Source: Bacillota bacterium
Lineage (GTDB): Bacteria > Bacillota > Clostridia > Lachnospirales > Lachnospiraceae
DNA length: 54,181 nucleotides
Assembly: GCA_023437715.1 (NCBI GenBank)
Contig: JAEZFK010000055.1
Location: 1 to 54,181, forward strand
Direction of reading: 5' to 3'
Shown here: piece after piece, positions 35,632 through 44,978 of the stretch
Layout: each line of letters begins with the position of its first letter
Numbering within the stretch: position 1 is the first letter of the stretch
Notes under the pieces: model-generated
Told to the model about the DNA's origin: nothing
Database searches by the model: none
What the model saw: only the letters and a program-made list of their open reading frames with translations
Made by a program: the position numbers and the translations under genes

Positions 35632-37761
35632 ATGGGAAGATCAGTAAGAATGGGCATCGATGTGGGAGGCACCCATACAAAGGCAGTTGCCATTGATAAT
35701 GCCACCCATGAAATCGTCGGGAAGTCCTCAGTGAAGACAACCCACGACGATCCCAGAGGCGTTGCGGCAGGAGTGGTGAAGTCTTTTCAGAATTGTCTGC
35801 GCGAAAATCAAATCAGCCCGGAAGACGTAGTATTCGTCGCCCACTCCACAACACAGGCCACCAATGCGCTGATCGAAGGAGATGTGGCTGCGGTGGGGGT
35901 TATCGGCATGGCAAAGGGCGGTCTGGAAGGATTCCTTGCCAAAAGGCAGACCAGACTTTCTGATATTGATCTGGGAAATCAGAAAAAGATTAAAATTATT
36001 AATGATTTTTTGAATATTAAAAAAATAGACAAGTCCGCAGTGGAAAAGACCATTGATGAGATGCAGAAGGAAGGGGCCGAGGTATTTGTTTCTTCCATGG
36101 CCTTTGGTGTAGACGACGGAGGACCAGAGCAGGAGGTCTATGAGGTGGCCAGCGAAAGAGGCGTTCCCACTACCATGGCTTCCGATATTACCAAGCTTTA
36201 CGGGCTCACCAGACGGACAAGAACCGCTGCCATCAATGCATCCATTCTTCCAAAGATGCTGGATACGGCCAACTCCACGGAGGATTCCGTAAGAGAGGCC
36301 GGGGTTTATGTGCCGCTGATGATTATGAGAGGCGACGGGGGCGTAATGGAAATCTCTGAAATGAAGAAGCGCCCTGTTCTGACCATGCTGTCAGGGCCTG
36401 CTGCCTCTGTTATGGGCTCTCTCATGTATCTCCGTGCATCCAATGGCGTTTATTTTGAGGTGGGAGGAACCACCACAAACATCGGAGTTATCAAAAACGG
36501 CCGTCCTGCCATTGATTATTCCATTGTCGGCGGTCATCCCACCTATATCTCTTCTCTTGACGTACGGGTTCTGGGTGTGGCAGGAGGGTCCATGGTGCGG
36601 GCGAATAAGCAGGGCGTTCTGGATGTAGGTCCCCGTTCCGCCCATATTGCAGGGCTGGATTATTCCGTGTTTACGGATCCGGATAAAATCAAAGGGCCGA
36701 AGGTGGAGTTCTTCTCCCCCAAGCCAGGCGATCCTGCCGATTATGTAAGAATCCGGCTGGAAGACGGTTCTGCGGTCACTCTTACCAATTCCTGCGCGGC
36801 CAATGTGCTGGGACTGGTAAAGCCGGAGCACTTTTCTTATGGAAATGCGGAAGCAGCCAGAAAAGCCATGACGGCTCTTGCGGATTACTGCGGCACAACA
36901 GCGGAAGACATTGCAAAGCAGATCATGGAAAAGGCCTATGCAAAAATAGAACCGGTCATACTGGAGCTGGCTGAGAAATATAAGCTGGAAAAGGACCAGA
37001 TTTCCCTGGTGGGCGTAGGAGGGGGAGCGGCCTCCCTGATTGTATATTTCAGTGAAAAAATGGGCGTCAAGTATTCCATACCGGAAAATGCAGAGGTCAT
37101 TTCCTCCATTGGCGTTGCTCTTTCCATGGTCCGGGATGTGGTGGAACGCATTATACCCTCTCCGTCCAAGGAAGATATCCGCGCCATAAAGAATGAGGCT
37201 TTAAACAAAGCCATTGAATCCGGAGCAACGGCGGAATCGGTGGAAATCCACATTGAGATTGATCCTCAGACCTCCAAGGTAACGGCAATTGCAACCGGGT
37301 CCACAGAGGTTAAGACTGCGGATCTTTTAAAGGAATGCGATGAATCGGAAGCCAGGCACTTAGCGGCCCAGGATATGCGGATTGCCGATGAGGAAACGAA
37401 GCTTCTGGCAAGCTCAGATTACTTCTATATATATGGGGAAAATGAGGAGGACGATTCTCCCGGAGCTGTTCGTATCGTTGATAAAAAGGGCTTTATTAAG
37501 GTGCAGAGAGGAAGAGGCATGTGCCGGAAAGTCAAGGCGGCCGATTACCTGGAAGCGCTAAAGGAGCTTTGGGATGATATGGCTGTTTACCAGACCGACC
37601 TGATTATAAGGCCGGACTATTATATCTGTATGGGCGCCCGTGTCACGGATTTTGCGGCCCAGGATTTTCAACAGCTGGAATTGCTGATCGATCTGGAGGT
37701 ATCATCCTTAGAGCCGGATGAAGAAATTATGATCCTGGGAGCCAATGTAAAACAGAATTAA
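35632..37761 (+). CDS. HyuA-like hydantoinase/oxoprolinase family ATPase, cassette B
   Basis: A 709-residue paralogue of the protein at 16041, with the same actin-like ATPase loops (MGIDVGGTHTKAVAID, FEVGGTTTNIG) and the same distinctive C-terminal third (HIEIDPQTSKVTAIATGST, RIVDKKGFIKVQRG). No HyuB is nearby. Strong similarity across the first 550 residues and weaker similarity in the last 150 suggest the C-terminus tunes specificity. It is followed after 16 bp by the HExxH gene. Its ATPase class is clear; its substrate is not. Confidence 0.85.
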   Translation: MGRSVRMGIDVGGTHTKAVAIDNATHEIVGKSSVKTTHDDPRGVAAGVVKSFQNCLRENQISPEDVVFVAHSTTQATNALIEGDVAAVGVIGMAKGGLEGFLAKRQTRLSDIDLGNQKKIKIINDFLNIKKIDKSAVEKTIDEMQKEGAEVFVSSMAFGVDDGGPEQEVYEVASERGVPTTMASDITKLYGLTRRTRTAAINASILPKMLDTANSTEDSVREAGVYVPLMIMRGDGGVMEISEMKKRPVLTMLSGPAASVMGSLMYLRASNGVYFEVGGTTTNIGVIKNGRPAIDYSIVGGHPTYISSLDVRVLGVAGGSMVRANKQGVLDVGPRSAHIAGLDYSVFTDPDKIKGPKVEFFSPKPGDPADYVRIRLEDGSAVTLTNSCAANVLGLVKPEHFSYGNAEAARKAMTALADYCGTTAEDIAKQIMEKAYAKIEPVILELAEKYKLEKDQISLVGVGGGAASLIVYFSEKMGVKYSIPENAEVISSIGVALSMVRDVVERIIPSPSKEDIRAIKNEALNKAIESGATAESVEIHIEIDPQTSKVTAIATGSTEVKTADLLKECDESEARHLAAQDMRIADEETKLLASSDYFYIYGENEEDDSPGAVRIVDKKGFIKVQRGRGMCRKVKAADYLEALKELWDDMAVYQTDLIIRPDYYICMGARVTDFAAQDFQQLELLIDLEVSSLEPDEEIMILGANVKQN

Positions 37762-37777
37762 ATATTTGGAGACGGAT

Positions 37778-38425
37778 ATGTCGGAAATGATATTGCGGGA
37801 AATGGCAGAAGGCCTTGCGCAGGTGGATGATTTATCCTGGGGAATGTACGCATTCTCCAGGGACATCCTGGGGGGCAAGATCAGCGAAGCGGAAAAAAAG
37901 AGGATGATTGAACAGGCGGTCCGCTGCGGCTATGAAATGGCAGATAAGGTTATGAGCAGTCTGGGAACCATGGACCCCTGGGAGCTGGCGGAAAAATTGA
38001 AATTAAAGGTGGAATATGCGGATCAGGGGCAGATAGCAGACAGGGTGTTATTCGCCCTTTTTACACCCCCTGACCGGATACAGATCATGAAGGAGCCCAT
38101 AGAGCTGGCGGTGAAAAGCGGACTGCTGGAAGGGCTGCTTACGATGGAACAGATTGAAAGGCTGATCCTGGGACATGAGATTTTTCATTACCTTGAGGAA
38201 GAAGAGGAGGAGATTTACACCAGAAAGGAAAAGGTTGTCCTATGGAAATTGTTTGGCTACAGGAGTAAATCGACTGTCAGGGCTCTGTCAGAGATCGCCG
38301 GCATGTACTTTTCAAAGAAAATAAATGGATTTTCTTATTCACCATTTGCGCTTGATATACTTTTGTATTATAATTATAGTTCAAACGAAGCCCTGAAGAT
38401 GTACAGGGAAGTATTAAGTTTTTAA
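37778..38425 (+). CDS. HExxH putative metalloprotein, cassette B
   Basis: A 215-residue homologue of the protein at 18186. HEIFH (133-137), RKEKVVLWKLF and RALSEIAGMYF match the blocks HELFH, TEKVRLWKLGF and ALSEIGAMGF there, while the N-terminal 40 residues of the cassette A copy are missing. GGAG lies 6 bp before ATG 37778, preferred over an in-frame TTG at 37766. The conserved HExxH and following Glu suggest a zinc site. Function unknown. Confidence 0.65.
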   Translation: MSEMILREMAEGLAQVDDLSWGMYAFSRDILGGKISEAEKKRMIEQAVRCGYEMADKVMSSLGTMDPWELAEKLKLKVEYADQGQIADRVLFALFTPPDRIQIMKEPIELAVKSGLLEGLLTMEQIERLILGHEIFHYLEEEEEEIYTRKEKVVLWKLFGYRSKSTVRALSEIAGMYFSKKINGFSYSPFALDILLYYNYSSNEALKMYREVLSF

Positions 38426-38437
38426 CAGGAGGCATTC

Positions 38438-39184
38438 ATGGGTGTCACAGACAACAATCAGGAAGATACCATTTATGATGTATTGAGATCCGATATACTG
38501 GATTTAAAGCTGCGCCCAGGAATGATATTCAGCATCAAGGAAATAAGCGAATCCTATCAGGTGGGAAGAACTCCGGTCAGGGATGCATTAATCAGCCTTT
38601 CCAAGGAGGGACTCATTACATTTCTCCCCCAGCGCGGGACCATGATATCCAAGATTGATTATGATAAGGTCCGCAATGAACGGTTTTTGAGGATTTGCGT
38701 GGAAGAAAATGTGATACTGGAATTCATGGCAGTATGTAATTTAAAGGCGATTACCGCATTGGAGATGTCTTTGGACAGACAGGAGGAGCTTGAAAAGGCA
38801 GAAAATATCCGGGCCTTTCTGGCAGAGGATATGTATTTTCATTCCATTTTCTACAATGGAGCCAACAAGGGATACTGCAATGATATTCTGGCTGCCAACT
38901 CCGGCCATTACAGAAGAATCCGGCTGTTAGCCATGTCGGACTCCGGAATTGAACCGGGAGTTGTAAAGCAGCACAGGGAACTGGTGGATGCCATACTTGC
39001 AAAGGATTCTGAACGGCTACACGCAGTTTTAAACCATCATTTAAACCGTATGGTCAGCAAGGAACGGCACCTGGTATCCAAATATCCGGACCTGTTTGAC
39101 CGTGAAAACACAGAAGTAAGAAGAGAGCCCGATGGGCTGGGCATTGACTTTCTGGTGGATACAAAACTGAAATATCATGCCTAG
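38438..39184 (+). CDS. GntR family regulator, FCD type, cassette B
   Basis: A 248-residue regulator with winged helix EISESYQVGRTPVRDALISL and FLPQRGTMISKI followed by a helical ligand domain (MYFHSIFYNGANKGYC, KQHRELVDAI). ACAGGAGG lies 6 bp before the ATG, 12 bp after the HExxH gene, so it is co-transcribed with cassette B and likely feeds back on it. Only 1 bp separates its stop from the stop of the convergent gene. Confidence 0.88.
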   Translation: MGVTDNNQEDTIYDVLRSDILDLKLRPGMIFSIKEISESYQVGRTPVRDALISLSKEGLITFLPQRGTMISKIDYDKVRNERFLRICVEENVILEFMAVCNLKAITALEMSLDRQEELEKAENIRAFLAEDMYFHSIFYNGANKGYCNDILAANSGHYRRIRLLAMSDSGIEPGVVKQHRELVDAILAKDSERLHAVLNHHLNRMVSKERHLVSKYPDLFDRENTEVRREPDGLGIDFLVDTKLKYHA

Positions 39185-39185
39185 C

Positions 39186-41135
39186 CTAAAGCAGTGTCAT
39201 TCCCAGTTCCGTGATTTCGCATCCGCCTCTGGTACGGTTGATTTTAATAAGTCCTTCGTCAGAAAGCTCCTTTAAAATGGTGCGCAGCTTTCCCTCGCTC
39301 ACCTCGGTCCCCTTTCCGGCGAGGGCTTCTTTTATGCTGCTGCGGCCCATGCGGGGAGAGGCGGCAATGAGGGACAGAATGGAATTTTTAACGGCGCTCT
39401 GTCCTGACGGGGGCTTTTGCAGCCGCTTTCTGATGTAGGAGGGCAGCTGGGAAAGAATGAGGGGGTGAGCCGCGTAGTTGGTGAAGAAGAAGCGGGTCAG
39501 GTTTAAAAGCTCCTGTACATTTCCGGGATAGTCATAGGTCAGCAGAAATTCCATCAGGCTTTGGGAAATGATATCCTTTAAGCGAAGGCTGGGATCGTGA
39601 AATAAATTCTGAAAGAAATGCTCCATTAATACGGGAATGTCATTTCTGCGTTCCCGCAAAGGAATGGTGTCAATGGAAGCAGCATTCAGCAGGAAGAACA
39701 GCTCTTCCCGGAAAGTGCCCTTTAAAACGTCCTCGTAAAGGTCATGGCCGGAGGTTGCCATGATCCGGAAACCGGAAGAGGTGGAAACGCTGCCGCCCTT
39801 TGGGCTGCCGTGCTGCAGGATATCGATGAGGAAATCCTGCATTTCCAGAGAAAGGTGTTCGGCCCGGTCGATGAGCAGGGTGCCTTTCTCCCCAGCATTG
39901 AGGATGGCTGCCGTCTGAGGGCCTGTGGTGCCGAGAAGCACTGTAAAGGGCTGCTGTCTCCGGCTGGAAGCCCGGTGGATGGCCTGGGCGATCATCTTTT
40001 TCTGGGTCCCGCTTTCTCCCTGGATCAGCACGGGAAAGTCATAGAGGGCCAGCCTTCTGGCATATTCCAGCATGGCTTTTACCTGGGCATGAACGGTCAG
40101 TATATTTGAAAAACCATTGCTTAGAAGGCGGGCCTCCCAGGGGTCCGTCTGTCTGCTGCGAAGCTCCTTTTCCCGCTCCGGGGAAAGGGGCGTTTTTTGG
40201 CTTGTAATCAGGTAAAGGGGAGGATGGTTGGGAAGAGAAAGCTCCAGGATGCTTATGGATAAGGGGCTTCCGCTTTTGCTTTCCAGCCTGTAATCCGCGT
40301 TCTGGCAGAAGGGGAAGCCGGAATAGGAGGGCGGCAGCAGGGAGGAAAAGAGTTTCCCGCAGGCATTTTCCTCCGGTATCTCCAGATCCAGGGAGAACTG
40401 ACGGTTCAGCATGGTGATTTCACCCTCCGAGGACATTAAGCAGATTCCGGAAGGCAGGTTTTGGATGACAGCCTGTAAGAGCTGGTGGGAAAAGATATAA
40501 TTGCTGTAATAGGTCCCGGTCAGCTTGGTGATCTGCAGAATGCGGTTGATGTAGCCCTGGGTGATCTGGTTGGAAAGGCTGGCCGGAAGCTGGAAGCGGA
40601 CGCACAGTTCATTGATGGTTGAAATGTCGATGATGCGGTTTCCGATGTTAATAACATTTTTAATATGGACCGGTACCAGCTGGGGCTCCCCTACGGTGAC
40701 GGCGTATTGTATGGTTTCGTCGGATTCTCCGCAGCCGGGATAATAGGGGATAAAATGGTACTGGGTCAGTCCGGCCTCCCGGAACTGCCGGATGAGGGTG
40801 GGAATGGAGTCGGCGGCATCGTTGACCAGATAGACCCTTTCTCCCGGGGGGATGCGGATGATCTGATCCAGAAAGGCGTGGTTGAAAGTGCGGGTGCAGA
40901 CAAACTGGGCCACATCGCCGGGTATGGAAATGGGAAATTCATCCCGCACCCGGTCGCTGGAAAATAAGATGCACTGGTAGCCGGTGATCTGGGAGGGCGT
41001 ATGGACCTGATATAAGTCAATGGTGTCAAAGGAGATGTATCTGCCTAATATGGAGTGAAGATAGGTCTGGAACTCTAAGCGTATGGCGGTGCTTATACAT
41101 ACGATTAAAGCGTGGTATCTGGGTGTCTTTTCCAT
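39186..41135 (-). CDS. Degenerate sigma-54 activator-like regulator (PAS, AAA+, winged helix)
   Basis: A 649-residue regulator. Residues 1-210 are an unassigned sensory region with a DTIDLYQVHTPSQI start, 213-315 look like a PAS domain, 340-575 like a sigma-54 AAA+ domain, and 585-649 like a winged helix rather than the usual Fis HTH. The AAA+ part lacks the GAFTGA loop: only about 14 residues lie between PFTVLLG and ILNAGEKGTLL where about 35 are normal. Walker A reads GESGTQKK instead of GESGTGKE, and Walker B reads LLIDRAE instead of LFLDE. FREELFFLLNAASI and PLRERRNDIPVL remain. It probably does not remodel sigma-54 holoenzyme. Confidence 0.8.
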   Translation of the reverse strand: MEKTPRYHALIVCISTAIRLEFQTYLHSILGRYISFDTIDLYQVHTPSQITGYQCILFSSDRVRDEFPISIPGDVAQFVCTRTFNHAFLDQIIRIPPGERVYLVNDAADSIPTLIRQFREAGLTQYHFIPYYPGCGESDETIQYAVTVGEPQLVPVHIKNVINIGNRIIDISTINELCVRFQLPASLSNQITQGYINRILQITKLTGTYYSNYIFSHQLLQAVIQNLPSGICLMSSEGEITMLNRQFSLDLEIPEENACGKLFSSLLPPSYSGFPFCQNADYRLESKSGSPLSISILELSLPNHPPLYLITSQKTPLSPEREKELRSRQTDPWEARLLSNGFSNILTVHAQVKAMLEYARRLALYDFPVLIQGESGTQKKMIAQAIHRASSRRQQPFTVLLGTTGPQTAAILNAGEKGTLLIDRAEHLSLEMQDFLIDILQHGSPKGGSVSTSSGFRIMATSGHDLYEDVLKGTFREELFFLLNAASIDTIPLRERRNDIPVLMEHFFQNLFHDPSLRLKDIISQSLMEFLLTYDYPGNVQELLNLTRFFFTNYAAHPLILSQLPSYIRKRLQKPPSGQSAVKNSILSLIAASPRMGRSSIKEALAGKGTEVSEGKLRTILKELSDEGLIKINRTRGGCEITELGMTLL

Positions 41136-41257
41136 GGAAATCAGCCTCCTGTCTGAGTTATTGGGTATATTATATCAATAAGGCCTCTTTAAAACAACCT
41201 AAATGATTTAGAATCTTAATTTCTGAAAAATCAGCAATGCACAAGCCTGATATTTAT

Positions 41258-41287
41258 TTGACAGGTAATACATGAAACAGATAAAAT
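41258..41287 (+). promoter_or_regulatory. Promoter of the peptide ABC operon
   Basis: TTGACA (41258-41263), an 18-bp spacer, TAAAAT (41282-41287), about 80 bp before the binding-protein ATG. Confidence 0.65.
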
Positions 41288-41292
41288 GATGG

Positions 41293-41337
41293 AAGAGCAA
41301 GGAAGCTTACGAGTCAGTAGCTTACCATGCTCTTTTT
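41293..41337 (+). terminator. Leader terminator/attenuator of the peptide ABC operon
   Basis: AAGAGCA (41293-41299) pairs with TGCTCTT (41328-41334), with GG/CC and AGCTTAC/GTAGCTT inner pairing, then a T run. It begins almost at the predicted transcription start, so transcripts would often stop after about 45 nt unless the hairpin is avoided. Confidence 0.7.
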
Positions 41338-41367
41338 GTATATGTCAGAGAATGAGGAGGAAATGTG

Positions 41368-43056
41368 ATGAAAAAGAGAAGATTGAAGCTGTTAACGGCA
41401 GCGGCCCTTGCGGTATCCATGACAGTACTTACGGCCTGCGGTTCTTCGTCAGGGACGAAGCAGGGAGCGGGGACAGAAACCACAACGGGAACGGCAGGAG
41501 CGGCGGAGACGACTGCGGCGGCTGTGGCAGAGGGGGGCTCTGTTTCACAGGATACGGATATTACGGCGGCGGTTAGAGTCGATGTCACAACCATGGACCC
41601 CATGGATACCAGCGATACCCTTTCCGGCGGAATTCAGCGCATGATGATGGACGGACTTTTTGGATTTGACGATGATATGAAGATCTATCCCATGCTTGCA
41701 ACCGGCTATGAAGCCAATGACAATGCCACAGAATTTACCATCACCTTAAGACAGGGCATTTCCTTTACCGACGGAACTCCCTGGAATGCGGAAGCGGCCA
41801 TTGCAAACTTTACCAAGTGGGGAGACAAAACCCTGGGCTTAAAGCGTACCACGCTTCTCAGCAGCATTCTGGACCATGTGGATAAGGTTGATGATTATAC
41901 CATTAAAGTAACTCTTGCACAGCCCTTTGGAGCATTTATCAGCACCCTTGCCCATCCGGCCTGTGTGATGATGAGCCCCAAGCAGATTGCGGCAGGGCCC
42001 CAGGTTTGTGCACAGGCTCCTGTGGGAACAGGGCAGTATAAATTTGTTGAATGGGTTCCCGGAGACCATGTGAAGATCGAACTGAACAAGGACTGGTGGG
42101 GCTATAATGCGGATATCTGCGGCGGAACCGCATTGGCTGACAAGGATGCCGGGTTTAAGTCCATTACCTTTAAGCCGGTTGGAGAGGATGCCACCCGTGT
42201 GGCCATGATCCAGTCCGGAGATGCACAGATCATCTGGCCTGCGCCTACGGAAAGCGTTGAGACATTAAAGGCAGACCCCAATGTGACCGTAACCGACGGA
42301 CAGAGCATTACCGTATGGTATTTCATGATGAACAACCAGAAAGCTCCCTTTAACGACGTAAAGGTGCGCCAGGCAGTGAGCTATGCCATTAATAAGGAGG
42401 CTTATGTCCAGATCGTAATGAACGGACAGGGCGTACCGGCCACCTCCGTGGAAGGCGCTGCGGTACAGTATTATAAGGGAAATGATCCCCTGCCCTATGA
42501 CACGGCCAAAGCAAAAGAGCTGCTGACAGAGGCAGGCTATCCCAATGGCTTCACAACCACCCTTATGTATGCCAATACCTCAGCCAACCAGAAGAAAGCG
42601 GAGTTTTACAAGCAGCAGCTTGCTGAGGTAGGCATCAATCTGGAACTGAAGGGCATGGAAAGCGCAATTCTCAATGAGAAAGTACAGGGAGCAACCGGCC
42701 CCGGATCTGATGTTGAGGTTGAGTGCTATCTTACCGGCTGGTCCACCTCCACAGGAGATTCGGACTGGGGAATCCGTCCTCTTCTTGCAAAGGAATCCGA
42801 GCCTCCTATGAGCTACAACATGTGCTATTATGAAAATGATGAACTGGAAAAATGCTTAAAGGATGGGCTTCAAAGTGCTGATGATGCCGTTCGCAAGGAG
42901 GCATATGCAAAGGCCCAGGATATTATATGGAAGGATGTGCCCATGGTCTGCGTGGCAAATGATATCAATACCTGGGTCACAGGCAGCAAGGTAACAGGAG
43001 TCAAGCTTTATCCGGACGGCGCCATTAACATGAAGAATGCGAAAATGTCCAAATAA
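41368..43056 (+). CDS. Peptide ABC importer substrate-binding lipoprotein (SBP family 5)
   Basis: A 562-residue lipoprotein. Lipobox LTAC has the modified Cys at 24, a Ser/Thr/Ala-rich linker runs to about residue 60, and the SBP_bac_5 core (LRQGISFTDGTPWNAEA, VRQAVSYAINKEAYVQI) follows. It binds peptides or, in some members, nickel or other solutes. GAGGAGG lies 7 bp before the ATG; a GTG one codon earlier is less likely. It is first in the operon with permeases, ATPases and an aminopeptidase, which favours peptides. Confidence 0.92.
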   Translation: MKKRRLKLLTAAALAVSMTVLTACGSSSGTKQGAGTETTTGTAGAAETTAAAVAEGGSVSQDTDITAAVRVDVTTMDPMDTSDTLSGGIQRMMMDGLFGFDDDMKIYPMLATGYEANDNATEFTITLRQGISFTDGTPWNAEAAIANFTKWGDKTLGLKRTTLLSSILDHVDKVDDYTIKVTLAQPFGAFISTLAHPACVMMSPKQIAAGPQVCAQAPVGTGQYKFVEWVPGDHVKIELNKDWWGYNADICGGTALADKDAGFKSITFKPVGEDATRVAMIQSGDAQIIWPAPTESVETLKADPNVTVTDGQSITVWYFMMNNQKAPFNDVKVRQAVSYAINKEAYVQIVMNGQGVPATSVEGAAVQYYKGNDPLPYDTAKAKELLTEAGYPNGFTTTLMYANTSANQKKAEFYKQQLAEVGINLELKGMESAILNEKVQGATGPGSDVEVECYLTGWSTSTGDSDWGIRPLLAKESEPPMSYNMCYYENDELEKCLKDGLQSADDAVRKEAYAKAQDIIWKDVPMVCVANDINTWVTGSKVTGVKLYPDGAINMKNAKMSK

Positions 43057-43082
43057 TTGGCAGGGAATCATTGATGCGGCGG

Positions 43083-43108
43083 GGTGTCCTGTTACCAGGG
43101 CACCTTTT
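43083..43108 (+). terminator. Intergenic terminator-like hairpin
   Basis: GGTGTCCTG and CAGGGCACC form a 9-bp stem with a TTAC loop and a TTTT tail. Such elements often raise the binding protein above the permease level by partial termination. Confidence 0.7.
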
Positions 43109-43145
43109 CCGCATGAAGCCACAGAACCATAGGAGATGATAAATA

Positions 43146-44066
43146 ATGCTCAGATATACATTCCGGCGTGTGCTGGGGACGGTCCCCACGCTGATTATTG
43201 TAATAACCTTTGTTTTTTTCTTTGTAAGGCTGATTCCCGGCGATCCGGCCCGCCTTGTGGCGGGAGAACAGGCCACCCAGCAGGATGTGGAAGCCGTCAG
43301 GGTCCAGCTTGGGCTGGATAAGCCGGTGGCGGTTCAGTATATTCATTATATAGAAGGGCTTTTAAAGGGAGATCTGGGCAATTCTCTGCGGACCAAGCGC
43401 CCGGTTTCAACTGAAATAGCAGCCAGATATGGGAATACCCTTGCCCTTACCGTTTTAAGCCTTGTCTGGAGCACCCTTGCCGGTGTGCTCTTTGGGGTAT
43501 GGTCCGGCAGAAACCGGGGAAAATGGCAGGATTATACGGGCATGACTGTTGCGGTTTCCGGAATTTCCCTGCCGGCTTTCTGGGTGGGATTTCTTCTGAT
43601 TATGGTATTTGCCGTAAAGCTCCGCTGGTTTCCCACCACAGGAGCCGGAAGCTTTAAGAATCTGGTGCTTCCCTCCATCACCCTGGGAATCAGCATTGCG
43701 GCTGTGATCGCAAGATTTACCAGGTCCTCCATCATCGAGGTTTTAAAGGAGGACTATATCCGTACGGCCAGGGCAAAGGGCCTTAAGGAAAGGGCAGTAA
43801 CCTGGAATCACGCCTTCCGCAATTCCATGATATCCGTGGTCACGGTGGTAGGGCTTCAATTCGGTTACCTGCTGGGCGGTTCTGTGGTCACAGAAGCGGT
43901 GTTCGCCTATCCGGGAATCGGCTCTCTTTTAATTGAATCGGTCAATTACAGGGATTATCCGGCCATTCAGTCGCTGATCCTGATTTTTTCCCTGCAGTTT
44001 ATCATCATCAACCTGGTTGTAGACATTCTCTATGCGGTTCTCAACCCGGAAATCAAACTCGGTTAA
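43146..44066 (+). CDS. dppB: Peptide ABC importer permease (DppB/OppB type)
   Basis: A 306-residue inner-membrane permease with about six membrane segments. Typical blocks are FVRLIPGDPARLVAGEQAT, ISLPAFWVGFLLI and the cytoplasmic coupling EAA loop DYIRTARAKGLKERAVTWNH. It pairs with the DppC-type permease 15 bp downstream. Confidence 0.92.
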   Translation: MLRYTFRRVLGTVPTLIIVITFVFFFVRLIPGDPARLVAGEQATQQDVEAVRVQLGLDKPVAVQYIHYIEGLLKGDLGNSLRTKRPVSTEIAARYGNTLALTVLSLVWSTLAGVLFGVWSGRNRGKWQDYTGMTVAVSGISLPAFWVGFLLIMVFAVKLRWFPTTGAGSFKNLVLPSITLGISIAAVIARFTRSSIIEVLKEDYIRTARAKGLKERAVTWNHAFRNSMISVVTVVGLQFGYLLGGSVVTEAVFAYPGIGSLLIESVNYRDYPAIQSLILIFSLQFIIINLVVDILYAVLNPEIKLG

Positions 44067-44081
44067 AGGAGGTTTTCTATT

Positions 44082-44960
44082 ATGGCTGAAAAAAATGAAA
44101 TCAATGAAAAATCAGAGATCAAAACTCCTGTATCCGAAATGGTGCGAAAGTTTAAGAAACAGAAGAATGCGGTGGCTGCCCTGGTCTTTGTGCTGTTCCT
44201 AGTGTTCCTGGCCCTGCTGGGACCGGTGATTGCGCCTTACGGCATCAATGAATATGATTATTCTTCGGTTCTTAAGGGGCCCAGTGCGGCTCATTTCTTC
44301 GGCACCGATGAATTCGGGCGGGATTTATTTTCCAGGATCTTAAACGGCACCAGAATTTCCCTTTCCATCGGCCTGCTTGCGGTTACGGCCGGGGCGGTAT
44401 GCGGCACTATTCTGGGACTTTTAGGCGGCTACTACGGAGGCCTGATCGATTCTGTGATCATGAGAATCTGCGATACTCTTTTTGCATTTCCGGGAATTAT
44501 TCTGGCCATTGCCATCGTAGCAATCCTGGGCAGCGGCCTCTATAATGTGGTCATTGCCGTGGCTGTATTTTCTACTCCCACCTTTGCCAGGCTTGTGAGA
44601 GGGCGGACTCTGGCCCTTAAAAATACGGTGTTTGTCCATGCAGCCAGGAATTTAGGGGCCACGAATACCAGAATCTTGTTTCAGCATATTCTGCCGGGAG
44701 CGGTGCCGGATATTATTGTCCAGTACACCATGTCCATCGGTTCCTCCATATTAACGGCTTCCAGCTTAAGCTTTCTGGGAATGGGTGCACAGCCGCCTAC
44801 GCCGGAATGGGGACTTTTGCTGTCCAACGGCCGGACCTATATGATGACCAGCGTCCATACCACTCTGTTTCCCGGTCTTGCCATCTTTCTTACTGTTTTG
44901 AGCTTTAACATTCTCGGCGACGGTCTGCGGGATGCCCTTGACCCCAAGCTTACGGATTAA
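44082..44960 (+). CDS. dppC: Peptide ABC importer permease (DppC/OppC type)
   Basis: A 292-residue permease. The N-terminal cytoplasmic stretch is followed by the first membrane segment VAALVFVLFLVFLALLGPVI, the marker HFFGTDEFGRDLFSRI, and the EAA-type loop VFVHAARNLGATNTRILFQH. AAAGGAGG precedes the ATG. Partner of the DppB-type permease. Confidence 0.92.
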   Translation: MAEKNEINEKSEIKTPVSEMVRKFKKQKNAVAALVFVLFLVFLALLGPVIAPYGINEYDYSSVLKGPSAAHFFGTDEFGRDLFSRILNGTRISLSIGLLAVTAGAVCGTILGLLGGYYGGLIDSVIMRICDTLFAFPGIILAIAIVAILGSGLYNVVIAVAVFSTPTFARLVRGRTLALKNTVFVHAARNLGATNTRILFQHILPGAVPDIIVQYTMSIGSSILTASSLSFLGMGAQPPTPEWGLLLSNGRTYMMTSVHTTLFPGLAIFLTVLSFNILGDGLRDALDPKLTD

Positions 44961-44978
44961 TGAGAGGGCGGTGATTAT

